Of a stretch of 64,000 bases of DNA, positions 1 to 10,712 are shown in pieces. The notes beneath the pieces were generated by a model. It was not told the origin of the DNA. It worked only from the letters and a program-made list of their open reading frames with translations, and did not search any database. Made by a program: the position numbers and the translations under genes. Each line of letters starts with the position of its first letter. The stretch's first letter is position 1. The DNA is from Spongospora subterranea f. sp. subterranea (lineage: Eukaryota > Endomyxa: Phytomyxea > Phytomyxea > Plasmodiophorida): positions 1 through 64,000 of the forward strand of contig JAUGWO010000138.1 of NCBI GenBank assembly GCA_049724395.1, in the 5' to 3' direction.

Positions 1-852
1 ATCGCCAGACCAGCAGATACTGTATCCTCAAGTTCCAAAGGAAGCGGGAGTGTTGATTAAGCCTGGATGCAACGGAGATGGATTTTGGGATAATTCGGAC
101 TTGGTTGCTCAGATTTCCTCATCTGCGTCATCCCCATCTTCAAAATTCGACATCCCGAATGTGACGCATTGATGTGTTTTGACCATTCGATGAACCATCT
201 TGCCAAAGCCCCTGATGCATTGGTGGCGAAACGATTGAATCTGGGTGATGGCGGAAAGAATGTCCCCAATATGCGATGTGGCTGGTTTATGCATCAAGGA
301 GAAAGAGTTTCACAAACGATGCAGACAGGAGAACACGAGCCTAAAGGAATCAGGACTCGACCGAAGGAACGAGGCTTGTGGCCCATCGAAGGGCTCAGAG
401 TAAACGATGCAAGGAAATTGTTGTCTGAGCAACCGGATTTCATAGAACAGAAAGGATGTTTGGGAAAGAGGGCGGGGATGCGAGCGTGGCTTCTGAATCA
501 ATTATTTCCCCAAGTTCCATTGTAAGTTTAATCACATTCAAACGTTTGTGCTGTAAAAGATATACCCGGGAGAATTGCAATTATACCTGGCCCGGATTGC
601 TTGATACGGTTCCCAAAGCCTTAAATTCGGTATATTAACAACATTGTCTAGGATTCATTAACAAAGACTAGTACTGACATCAATGTACAGGTTTCGCTAT
701 CACAAATCAGAAAATACGCTCGAAAAAGTGAGATATATGGATGCGTATCGCGAGAAGAACGGCGAGCGGTTGACTCGCAGCAGGTCGAGTATGCGGTTTG
801 GAAGATTGCCGGCACCGCTCCGTCCCCCAAATTGATCATCAACGAACTTTAA
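1..852 (+). pseudogene. Decayed fungal DDE transposase, copy 1 (5' part outside window)
   Basis: Plain DNA transposon remnant. The translated pieces follow the order of a DDE transposase family that is abundant in fungi: DGFWDNSDLV, then [44 protein letters not shown], then [28 protein letters not shown] and QVEYAV near the end. FDxSxNH is probably one of the acidic catalytic motifs. The pieces lie in different frames, and the FYPKFHCELN-type block expected around base 500 is altered, so it is not functional. The start of the element lies left of base 1. The family match is from memory of fungal proteins. Confidence 0.75.
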
Positions 853-1604
853 ATTCTATTTTCCGCTGTTTTCATTATTTGCGTGCGCAGTCTTGATTTT
901 GTTGCGTACGCAGTTTTGAAAAAAATTTGAGACTATTGGTGAGTTAAGACGGCGCGCACTGTACCCTACTGATCTGACCCGATCGGAGCCCTAACCCCAA
1001 CCTCACACTACCATTGTTGTAGAGCAGAATGCTGAGCAACGTATAGCGAAGGTTCTTATCACAAACGCAGGAGTTATGGCGAGCAATCGTCATCTGGCCC
1101 TAGAGTAGATATGGGTACTACAAGACTTGGACACAAAGCGTTAGGAACTGCGCCCGAGATACACAGTTACCAACTGACCCAAAAGGGACGATGATGGCAC
1201 AAGGCCATCATTCTCGGGTCCTTATATACCTAAGACTTTGGATCATGACAGTATCCCCCTGTTTAGGAGCGACCCCCATGACCTTCCAGCCCCCGTGCGA
1301 CTTCCTAGATTATCCTCTGACTGGTGAGCATATAACACAGTTGAGAGAGAAGGAAGAAGACGAAACAATCCAGTCAGGCGGGGAAGTCTGACCACGAAAG
1401 GTATATAAAGGCAACCCCCATGCCGTAACATGTAAGCCGCGAGTGACCCCAAAATGCTGTGAACACTAAGGAAAATCCAACTCACGACCTTGATAGCCAT
1501 CATACTGTTAGGAACTGCGCCCAGCATACACAGTTACCAACTGACCCAAAAGGCACGATGATGGCACAAGGCCATCATTCTCGGGTCCTTATATACCTAA
1601 GACT
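853..1604. other. Spacer between the two transposase copies
   Basis: No gene seen. The stretch holds the first of two 110-bp direct repeats and a TATA-like run, GTATATAAAGGCAA, near 1401. An 8-bp perfect hairpin (ATGATGGC, loop ACAAG, GCCATCAT) lies inside each direct repeat. The 256 bp between the repeats are C-rich and give no convincing protein. Confidence 0.5.
1141..1250. repeat. 110-bp direct repeat, copy 1
   Basis: Starts TTAGGAACTGCGCCC and ends CTTTGGATCATGACA. It differs from the copy at 1507-1616 at only a few positions. The contained hairpin ATGATGGC/GCCATCAT suggests a short non-autonomous element or an end repeat. The family is not identified. Confidence 0.85.
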
Positions 1605-1616
1605 TTGGATCATGAC
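1507..1616. repeat. 110-bp direct repeat, copy 2
   Basis: Near-identical to 1141-1250, offset 366 bp. It abuts the visible 5' end of the second transposase copy, so it may have been inserted in, or carried by, that element. Confidence 0.85.
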
Positions 1617-2390
1617 ACAAAGGTGTTGAACTCAATCACAAAAAAAAAAACATTCCCAGAAATCACAGCTTTCGGATCAGTTGGCTCAACCATTGCAACT
1701 CTCAAGTTGATAAAGTCAGGTAAAAACGCAGATGGGTATTGGACCAACAGGGATCTTGTAGAGCAGACGAAATATTCACTGATTGTCTTTCGGGTGCTTC
1801 ATCCTAATTCCAAGCCAGCTTTCGCTTTCGATAACTCGCAAAATCACCGAACTATGCCGCTGATGGGCTTGTTGCTTCAAGGTTAAATCTGTCCGATGGT
1901 GGAAAAAATGTAGCGCATGTGAGGTCAGGATGGTATGTTTCCGGTGGAGAACGGGTTACTCAAGACATGCAGTTTATCAGCGAGTTTGGTTATGCAAGTA
2001 ACGGTCTTGTCCAAAAAGGAATTCGTCAGATTCTCAACGAAAGGCGCCTTTGTCCCACTTCTATGATGAGCCTGAATGATGCGCGTTTGCTGCTGTCGAG
2101 TCAACCCGATTTCCAGTCGCAACAAGAATGGTTAGAAGAAACAGTGTCAAGCGGACGAGGCATAATCAATTTTTACCCCAAGTTTCACCCAGAGTTCAAC
2201 TAGATCGAAACGTTTTGGGGCGCAACGAAAAAGTATACTCGACAGCTCTGCACATGAAACCTTTCCGGTAAATATGGATGCTTATCGGGAGAAAAATGGA
2301 CTATTTCTCAACAATCGGCAAGTTGAATACGCTGTCAAGAAATATCGCTCGCACAGGACTATCCCTCAATCAGTATTGGATGACCTTTAA
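1617..2390 (+). pseudogene. Decayed fungal DDE transposase, copy 2
   Basis: Same family as copy 1, with better-kept blocks: NADGYWTNRDLVEQ, VLHPNSKPAFAFDNSQNH, then in another frame LNLSDGGKNVAHVRSGWYV, LSSQPDFQSQQEWLEE, FYPKFHPEFN and FWGATKKYTR, ending YRSHRTIPQSVLDDL. FDNSQNH and the YPKFHPEFN/FWG block match the catalytic core of the family. At least three frame changes or stops separate the blocks, so it is inactive. The N-terminal half of a full transposase is missing. Its 3' end was locally duplicated. Confidence 0.8.
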
Positions 2391-2665
2391 TTTATATATA
2401 TACACATAAGTGTACCATCAAATTGCCAAATATAATCCGTGGGATGGCGATAATATCGTCGGCTGGGCAACTCCGGGGCCAGCACATCACCTTCAGACCG
2501 ATTGTGGTGCAAATCAATTCGCCGCTCGTCGTGGTGATTGCTGGCAAGTTGAATACGCTGTCAAGAGATATCGCTCGCACAGGACTATCCCTCAATCAGT
2601 ATTGGATGACCTTTAATTTATATATATACACGTAAGTGTACATTAAAATTGCCAAATATAATTTG
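2317..2665. repeat. Tandem duplication of the transposase 3' end (226-bp offset)
   Basis: The run from GGCAAGTTGAATACGCTGTC at 2317 through the transposase stop and an AT-rich tail recurs at 2543 with only a few changes. The copies share about 110 bp and are separated by unrelated sequence. The second copy again encodes VEYAVKRYRSHRTIPQ and a stop, so the duplication followed insertion of the element. Confidence 0.85.
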
Positions 2666-3132
2666 AATAGGGTTTGAAATTGTCGGTTTAAGGTGTGATC
2701 GCTACTGTACGACAGTGGGACTCCAACAGGCACGGCGCCACACGTCGACGCTAACTTTTTAGCTTGGACCGAACATGTTCGACGCGAATTGTGGCTAAAA
2801 TATGGGGGACGAGAAAAGACTGGTCACATTAACTGGTCACTTCAAAAATTGCGTTGGCGACCAGTTGACCAGCTAATTACTAGGGCACGAGAAAAGCTGA
2901 TCACATTCTGACTGGGAGATTCAGCCGAAAATATATTGACTGGTCATTGAGTTTGTTGGAAAAAAATATTGTCAACGTACACTCAAGTGTATCTCAATGG
3001 AGTAATCATCTGCCCCTAAAATATTCTGCTGATGATAGGCGTGTAGCGCCACGGAGTCTGATGACGGAAAAACGGTAATCACAAAGTCCGTGGCCAACTG
3101 CGTCCACTATAGAGCCAAATCAAACTTGCAAG
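2666..3132. other. Intergenic with repeated CTGGTCA words
   Basis: No coding signal. Between 2818 and 2950 the words ACTGGTCA and GACCAG recur in both orientations. A near-palindrome TACACTCAAGTGTA lies near 2978, matching two others at about 2400 and 2628. A TATAGAG run just upstream of 3133 could be the promoter of the next gene. Confidence 0.4.
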
Positions 3133-4797
3133 ATGACGTCAATGTGGACGATAGTCATGTTTTTTGCGCTAATAGGCATTGGATTGTCAGGGTTGATCAA
3201 TGATGGTAATGCTCATAATCAATTTCTGTCATCAGATTGGCTACCACATATACTTGAGAGCAGTAGTGTGGACGTTGATATAAAACCTGGGTTTTCTGGC
3301 ATTAAAGAGGAGCAATTCGATTCTCCTCAATTTCTGTCATCAGATTGGCTACCATATATACTTGAGAGCAGTAGTGTGGGCGTTGATATCAAACCTGAGT
3401 TTTCTGGCATTCATAAGGAGCAATTCGAATCTCCAGCTCAGGATCAGATTGAACTCTGCTTCCAACAACCTCCACCTGAACCTGTCGGGGAACCCCGTCG
3501 CGGTCAAGCTCAAGCACTCCAAGACCTGCACTGTTTTCACATGCAATCTGAATCAAATGTCCAGTTTATCACAACTGAGGGGTCGAGCCAAATTTCCCAC
3601 GGATCCAAATCCCATTGGCTTCAGCCTGATGTATCTGGTCAATTGCAAGCTCAGCATCATCTCCCAATCCGTCAACCTCAATCTCAGCAACAAGTTCAAC
3701 ACATTGACTTTCATCTTAATCAATCTCCCAATGATCACCTCTCTTCGGAAGCACTCCCGAACTGCGCCATCCGGAATAATATCCAGCGCGAATTGTCACT
3801 TCAAGTACATTATTTTCTGGACACGTTCGTTCATCAGCATTTGAATGAGCTCTGCTCCCCTGGCTCCAATGATGGTTTACCCCTTATTGATCGAGATTCG
3901 CTCAAATCTTTGATGTTTGCGCACATAACAAAAGCGGGCTTTACAAACAACGCTGTGGGACAATTTGAAGGGATCAATTATACAGATCTGGTCAATTTTT
4001 TTGTAGACCGTTTTCCGCTTCGTGGTAAACGACCCGTGTTCTTTCACCAGTGCCGAGTTGGGATCTTCTCCCTATCCGACCAACTCCATGAGTTGATCAT
4101 CACATCTAGCAAGCATTACTATCGTATAATCAGTCAACCAAAGTCGCTTGCTGAGGTCTCAGACCAATTCATGAACGAGACCGACCAGTTACTTTTGTTT
4201 GGCATACTCAAGATCATAAGTATGTCAATGGCTCAAATGAATTTCCTCCCTCAACACTATCTTGATATTATCAACACGCTCTCTCAGGATACTTTGCCCT
4301 TTTTTTTTACGCAGATTACGATTGATGACGCGATTGGCAACTCGAAAGACGCCGTTGTGGACAACTCGAAGGCCGAACGTATATTCTTCGTCATTCGACC
4401 GCATCTGCTTACATCCTGTAAAGTTGCGCTGGAAAAATGTCGAACATTCTTCCGCGATCGCCGTTCCATGGATATAATTGAAACGACCGTGTTTTCTCAG
4501 TTTTTCCGTAGAATCGTCACCAAGGCCTCAACCTTGAATTTTGTTCAGAGGCAGAATGTGTTTAATGTAGAGATGGGCATCATGGAGCAATTCTTGACTG
4601 GGAAGTTACCACCCAATCGGTTGTCCTTTTTCAATTTATCGCGTCGTCCTCAGTTGCCTGAGCCCTTAGATCTTCCTTCCAATCTAGTACACGATTTACT
4701 GTGCAAGTTCAAACAGGGGCTCAAAGCACGTTTGAGTTTACTCAATCGTAAACATGCTGCTCCATCGTCTTCCAAATCGCTGTTTAAATCGACCTGA
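3133..4797 (+). CDS. Secreted protein with duplicated 36-residue segment, unknown function
   Basis: One uninterrupted reading frame of 554 residues. Residues 1-20 form a signal peptide (MTSMWTIVMFFALIGIGLSG), so the product probably enters the secretory pathway. Residues 30-65 and 66-101 are two tandem copies of a 36-residue unit beginning QFLSSDWLP, about 85% alike, followed by a Q/P-rich linker (roughly 105-215) and a helical, Cys-poor C-terminal part of about 330 residues. The linker contains only scattered Cys. No catalytic motif or known family was recognised. There are no introns, unlike the housekeeping genes in this window. It may be a lineage-specific secreted or effector-like protein; that is inference. 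Confidence 0.75.
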   Translation: MTSMWTIVMFFALIGIGLSGLINDGNAHNQFLSSDWLPHILESSSVDVDIKPGFSGIKEEQFDSPQFLSSDWLPYILESSSVGVDIKPEFSGIHKEQFESPAQDQIELCFQQPPPEPVGEPRRGQAQALQDLHCFHMQSESNVQFITTEGSSQISHGSKSHWLQPDVSGQLQAQHHLPIRQPQSQQQVQHIDFHLNQSPNDHLSSEALPNCAIRNNIQRELSLQVHYFLDTFVHQHLNELCSPGSNDGLPLIDRDSLKSLMFAHITKAGFTNNAVGQFEGINYTDLVNFFVDRFPLRGKRPVFFHQCRVGIFSLSDQLHELIITSSKHYYRIISQPKSLAEVSDQFMNETDQLLLFGILKIISMSMAQMNFLPQHYLDIINTLSQDTLPFFFTQITIDDAIGNSKDAVVDNSKAERIFFVIRPHLLTSCKVALEKCRTFFRDRRSMDIIETTVFSQFFRRIVTKASTLNFVQRQNVFNVEMGIMEQFLTGKLPPNRLSFFNLSRRPQLPEPLDLPSNLVHDLLCKFKQGLKARLSLLNRKHAAPSSSKSLFKST

Positions 4798-6400
4798 TGA
4801 ACTGGAATGGATCGATCCTAATACAACACGGCAAAATTTCTCTTCAAATTGCATTATTACGGCTGGTTGGAGACTTTGTGGTCGTTCGCAGGATGACCAG
4901 CGAGAGAAACTTAAACTCTTATTTGAAAACTCAATCAACATCTTACAATTGTTCTTAACTATTGATTGTACCTGGTGTTGACAGATAGTTTGGTGAGGAA
5001 TCGAGAGACATCACGCGCCCGCCGCATTTTTTTATAGTTGATGAGTTTCATTGCTTCGTTCTATTGCTTTTGAGTTGTCATTGTCAGATGTGTCACTTTT
5101 TTGGTGGACATGACTAGGAACGTAATGAATGTGATCTAATTGCCCCGGGATATTATCGCTGGCAGTCGAGCAGAGTCTGCCACAACTGCATATAATCTTC
5201 GAGGGTTGATAGGTAATGATCGGAATTGACTTACCCATGATAGCGAGTCTGTCGTTATGTGAATCATTCTGTTTTCGAAATTTTTCTTCTCTATGGCCAG
5301 GTTAGTTCTAGACCAGCATGTAATGCAATTATCTCGGCTTCGTAACTCGAGGTGATTTTGCGACCCAGTTTGATTTACGACTTTTCCTCAGTGTGATTGC
5401 CGCTTCACCTTTGGTGTTTTTTTTTATCAAATAAGTGCAGCAGCGCCCCCTTTTTCCCCTTGGTATAACCGCCATCAGTCCGATTTCTATATCCGGGTCA
5501 GTGGAAGAAGTTTGTTTCTTTTGTGCTTTGCAATTGCCTCTTTTCGAGTGGATTTGTGGTAATTTACTGTATAAAGAACTTCGAGAATGTTTGCTGCAAA
5601 ATCTATCTCTGCATGAATGGTTTTGTATCCTTTCGGGACTCCCTCTCTCTGAAAGATTTCCATACTTCGCCAAGTGGAGACCAGCAATCGCCGAACCCTG
5701 TCCCTTTGGTGTAGTCCTGTCCCAGTTGAGATCCGTTGACGCGCGCGGTTAATACCGTCATAGTGGTTGCGCTAAATAAATTTTCCTGGTCACCCCGTGA
5801 TCACACCTGTGACTGTGGCGCGGGCAGGTCGGTCAAGGCCATTCTGACTGGGGAGGGTGACCAAGGGTGACCAAATTCGAATTTTATTTCAAATAAACTT
5901 ACGCCTGGTCATTTTCATTGGAAATAAAATTCGCTTGGATCCCGGGGGCTGTCGTCAACGCCCCCCATGCGCAGTTCACCAGCCTCTGGAGAGCATTCTG
6001 CCAGGCGGCGCAGGCCTGCTTCGCTTGACGCCTCTGTCGACTGCTCTGCTAATGCCCACATCGTATCCGGCTAATGTCCAGATTCTCTAGGATAACTCAG
6101 GCTTGGTCAGATCGCCCACGCGTCAACGTCTTTGCGATAAATGCGATCCGTTCACTCTCGCACCCACATTGCCGATGCCACTCCCCATCTATCGAATCGT
6201 CGCAATAGAAAGCCGTTTTATGGATGCCGCGATCCGATAGGATAGAAGTTTTACTGTACCTGGCGTTCTATTTTCGAGTATTAAAAGAATATGTCATTTA
6301 CTTCGAGTTTTCCCTACTTTACATTAGTATAAAGTCGACGGCCACCGGCAGCCACACATCAATAAATCGCATTCAAACGAAACGGTCAAAATTAGCATCT
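4798..6400. other. Long intergenic stretch without a supported gene
   Basis: Short frames occur on both strands around 5.3-5.75 kb, but none shows a motif or a coherent exon chain. A perfect 12-bp inverted repeat (GAATTTTATTTC at about 5879, GAAATAAAATTC at about 5920) sits next to further GTGACCA/CTGGTCA words like those at 2.8-2.95 kb. The 3' end signals of the upstream gene may lie shortly after 4797. Confidence 0.4.
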
Positions 6401-7257
6401 TTATAGGTTATATTGCTGTAAGGCTACTAGAAAAGCAACGAGCTCTGTCCCAGATGCCGTAGCGTATAGCAATCTGATCGCAAAGCTTCCGAAATGTATG
6501 ACATTCAGCAACGCGTCGGATTCGCTAAATCCCTCCTTGAGCAAGTCGTCAACAGCATCAAATAAAGGTTTTCGTCTAGAAAAAAACTTCCCTTCCGCAG
6601 AGCTCTTGGCACGTCGCCACTTCTTGCCAGGACGCGATTCCAGCTCTTCTATCGGCGGTACCACGACGTTGTCCATGGAAATACCGCCGTATTTCCATTC
6701 CTTCCATGCATCGTGCACCGTCGTCACAGATCTGTTCATTCGGAACGGGACAACAACAGCCGGGTCAGGAACAATGACAGCCGGCTCGATGATATAATCG
6801 GCATTGCCATCCGTGTCAAAGTGAGGCGATTCGGAAGGACAACTCGCGACAGCGACAGCATCTGCTCTCGCAGCCGATCGTGGTTACCATCAATACTTCT
6901 CTTAGTACGGTTTTCAGAAATCATGCAGTTGATCCGCCCATACCTGTGTCGATATACAATTTTCCAGTCCAGTTAAAGTGGACTCCATGACTTGAAGACA
7001 TTCGTTGCAGATCATTAGCAAATATTTGATCACGTCCTCGTTCACTTGCTGGATCTTCTGGTAGAACATCTGGTCAAGACAAGATATTGATCGCGAATGA
7101 ACAGCGCTCGCATGACCAGCTCGCATCGATGACCGCCGACGGCTGGCAACGCTCGCAAGACTTCGATCGTCGACGGGGTTACGGTGGAAAAGATCTTGCC
7201 GGACAGCTCAGCAGCAAAGGTCGTGAACGCCTCAGAAGAGAATATCGGATTTGCCAT
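6401..7257 (-). CDS. Small GCR1_C-type DNA-binding domain protein
   Basis: The last exon (6403 to about 6860) encodes VVPFRMNRSVTTVHDAWKEW, then PPIEELESRPGKKWR and FFSRRKPLFDAVDDLL. This is the pattern of the fungal GCR1_C DNA-binding domain (R-S/T-V-xx-V-x-x-xWxEW, then ELE..G.KWR, then FFSRRK). An upstream exon in another frame ends ENCISTQ before GTATGG at 6943. A further N-terminal piece starts MANPIFSSEAFTTFAAELSG at 7257. The joins of exon 1 and exon 2 were not fully resolved. The domain occurs in transcription factors and in fungal Crypton-type tyrosine-recombinase elements; no recombinase is visible here. Likely nuclear. Confidence 0.6.
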
Positions 7258-7944
7258 ATTGCATGAGATGAATGATCCTCATCAGCAATTAGAATAGCAG
7301 AGTGTCCCTTCAAAAAATGAGAATCCTAATATAGCGTGTTGGTGTCGATATGAATGATCCTGTATAGGTTCTCGTGTATTTAATCATTGTATGCTATTTC
7401 CATCAGTCTGAAGGTGGGGCTCGTCATTTCTCCCGCTATCCACGGTAGATAGTAGTTGAGTTTGCCTCCAGTGAATCCTTTACAAAATTGTTGGAACAGC
7501 TTCATTGGTATTTAATTTGAATTGCCTCAATAGTCTCATTAATTCGCAGCGTCGTCAAATGACGGTTGCCGGTTCTGTCATGTCAATCAGAATTGTTGAT
7601 TTATTGCAAGCTGGATTTGCCAAAAAAATTAGCTTCAGGGTATTTCATTGTTGTTGCAGTTGGAGTCTTTCCAAGAATTATCAGCCATTGTGATGGAACA
7701 CTGTTTTTAAGATTTTGTGTTCGCATTTTGCCAAGACACCAGGAACCACACTTGTTAGAAACGTAACACAGAAACTTGGTCATCAATGACGGTACAGCAT
7801 GGTTGATATGATCAACAAACTGATAGACCCGCTGGGTCAATCTGTTATGTGCAGTTTCTTACTGGTCTGCTCTGAAAAAAAAAACAATTCATTTGGTCTG
7901 GGCGTTGAAACTGTTGCATTTGGGAGTTTCAAGATAACACTTTA
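7258..7944. other. Intergenic
   Basis: Short open frames on both strands (7505-7840) lack motifs or a usable exon chain. Nothing else seen. Confidence 0.4.
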
Positions 7945-10712
7945 ATGAGACGGATGGCGGAGCATGCGACCCGAGAACTGCTGAAGTTTTGGGATGAAAC
8001 ATGCCCTCTGTGTTCCCATCATTTTCAAGAAGCATTGTTCGCGAATATGTCGCGACTTTCCGAAGAATCGGCGAATGACTTCGTGCATGATTGCCGATCG
8101 GTATACCACGATTTCGAAAGCGTGCAGCCGTTTAAAACGCATATTGACAGCATGCGCTTAAAGATTGGCCACTCTGCGAAACCGGTGTGCTTTATTCAAA
8201 GACTGGAAGATGGTTGCAAGAAAAATTGTTTTTACGGGAGAAATCTTTTACAGCCGGCGCCAGGTTTACGTAAAGAGGGGAGGGAAGCAATCCCCGTATC
8301 AAGCAGGACAAGAACAGAGAGATGCGGTCGTGTAATTTGCTCCAGTTGACGCAGCACACAATTTTTTTGAGAGACAAGGGGGCAAGTCGTTGAAGCTAAT
8401 ATTGAAGCTGCTCAATGCGGGCCGCGAGTGGAGCTCATAACGTTCAAAAGCGAATGTAGGAACAGTTCAATCAAATAAGCAAAGTACTCTGTCGGGCAAC
8501 TTTTGACACAATAGGTCCCGACGGTTTTCAAGAGGAAGTCCCGTTTTCTTTTTTTGTTGAAAACGCTGTCCCCCCAATCTTTCAATCTCCAGTGTACAGA
8601 GTTGTTCGATGTTCAGTATTCGATTATTATGTAGATCCATCATCGGGAACGTGTCATACGTTCCTATCCACCCGTATTCCTTTCCGCCATATGGCTGCAG
8701 TCGTATCGCACATCAACATAGACTTCTTTGAGGTAAATCATCTCAATTGCATCAATATCCAATTACTTTGACCCAATGCATTGTCCAAGTGAAGCATCTT
8801 CCCGATCGCTGGCGTAGTCGCCAACATCCGCTCATGGCTTTGGCCGCCAAGCGACCGCTTTTTGGTGAGTTAGATGCAGCTCCAGATGGCAGGCTTGTTT
8901 GCGCTTTTGAACAAGAATCTGCCAGAGATCTAACGTATAAAAGAATTTGGTCAAATTCAACATCCGTCAAAGCTAATCTCACGATACTCACCTTTGCTAC
9001 TTAAATGCCAAGAACTATTTCCCACTCTACAACGAAATGAACTTCTGTTCAAACAGTTAATTCTTGCAATCGATAGCTTGATTAACAGCGAATCTGTCGA
9101 TCCAACTTCAACATCAGACGGTCGTTCAATGAACACCCCTTACAGTAACATTTTTTTCGACGTGGTGTCTCATTTACAGAATCACATTTGCTGGCGCCGC
9201 CGAGGGAGCACGTTTTACAAGACCGGCCGCACACCGATACAACAGATCGCGCGCCTGACAGCAGTTCGGCAGCGAAAATAGCAACACGTGGGCGGCAAGC
9301 AATGTTCGCAATGCGCCAGGAATGGGGTGATATCTACAGTCTTTAATCAATCATCCCAGGCGGTATCATTGGGTTCACTGTCTGCCGGTCTAACGTCTTG
9401 TACTTTCAGGGTTCGAATTTGTTGATTCCTGCAAACTATCATCATCGGAAGTTTTTGATGCCATTAAGAGCAAAGGGACCATCACCGTGTGCTGGTATGT
9501 TTTCGATTATTCCATTGCATTTTCCTGACAGCGAACCCTTGACAGCCGTTTCCGCCATTAGCATCCGCGCCCTTGCAGACAGTGTGAAGAATTGTTCCTT
9601 GCTACAGTTTTAGTCGCGGCTTGATACAATGGTCAAACCCAGATGCTAGAACAAGTTGCCGTTTAGTGCGGCTTAATCAGCATCTGCTTCTTGAACAGGC
9701 ACAGGACGTTGGTATAATGTTATGGTTTGTGCTTTGTCAGGATGCTTCGTTCTTGCCTCATCGGTCTGTTGTGGACTTGGCTCAGAGTTTGATCTTGAGA
9801 TTTTATGCAATCAAGCATTCAACCCAAGGTCCACCCACAGTTATTATGGAGGATTGTTCGCATGGTGTTCAAGCTTCGCTGCTTAGTTAATAACTCATGT
9901 TGTCGTCAACCCTGAACCTGCTGGTTAGTGATGTAATAGATGCCATGACTGCTCTACACACTGCGCTGCAAATGGGCCCTGCTGCCCAGGAATTCATTAC
10001 TTGGCTCCTCTTTCCTGAACATGAAACCGCCAGCTACGCAACAAGAAGGTTGATGAGTCTTTCAGTCCGAAACATGGTAATTGAAGTTCGCGACCAAATA
10101 TTGTCGCCCACACTCAATACCACGAAAACTGTGGCATGGCCTCAACTCGGGCGACTTGATGTTCAGAATCCGGAAGGGCCAACGTCTCGATAGGTTCTCC
10201 ATCGATGCGGTGTTCTCATGTTTCAGAAAATACCATCCTCACGTATTAGTTCTATCGTCTGACGTCTGCCGAGACAGTCACCCTATCCCGTATCCTCAGG
10301 AGATCGACACTTCAATCAAACTTAATCTCTGTCCTATCTTGATTTCGTGTTTTCGCGTCAATTCTATCAACAGCAGTAATGACTTGGCAATCTATAGTTC
10401 AATAATCACTGGATGTTGATATCCATCGACCTGGATGATGCGAGCGGCAACATTTCAAGACACATCTCAGGAGGTGAATATGCTCTGTATACAGCCATGG
10501 CTTTTTGGTATTTTCCCTGATCGTGATTGAAAACCGCATTGCCTGAAGGTCCGCTTCAAAGGGACTCTTTCAGCTGTTGGTTATTCATTGTCACAGTGTC
10601 TGCTGATCAGGCAGATCAGTTCAACTTGCCGGATGAACTGTTCGAGTCCGAACTCGACCTGATAATGATCCATTGCCTTTTTAAGCTAATTCCAATAATT
10701 TTGAGGGCGTGA
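7945..10712 (+). CDS. Multi-exon gene, unknown function (boundaries approximate)
   Basis: A chain of open segments in changing frames separated by plausible short introns. Examples are an exon at about 8460-8730 (PDGFQEEVPFSFFVENAVPP ... VVSHINIDFFE), one containing LPDRWRSRQHPLMALAAKRP, one at 9200-9350 (MFAMRQEWGDIYS), helical segments at 9640-10190 (LPHRSVVDLAQSLILRFYAI; EFITWLLFPEHE), and a tail with SADQADQFNLPDELFESELD. A clear 37-nt intron, GTATGT...CTGACAG, lies at 9495-9531. The first Met considered is at 7945 but the true start is uncertain. No family was recognised; the content looks alpha-helical. Several joins could not be settled by eye, so a decayed gene is not excluded. Confidence 0.45.

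Noticed and set aside
1141-1616. The two 110-bp direct repeats as LTRs of a retroelement
   Set aside because: The interior is only 256 bp, with no primer-binding site, polypurine tract or coding remains that I can recognise; the family is left open.
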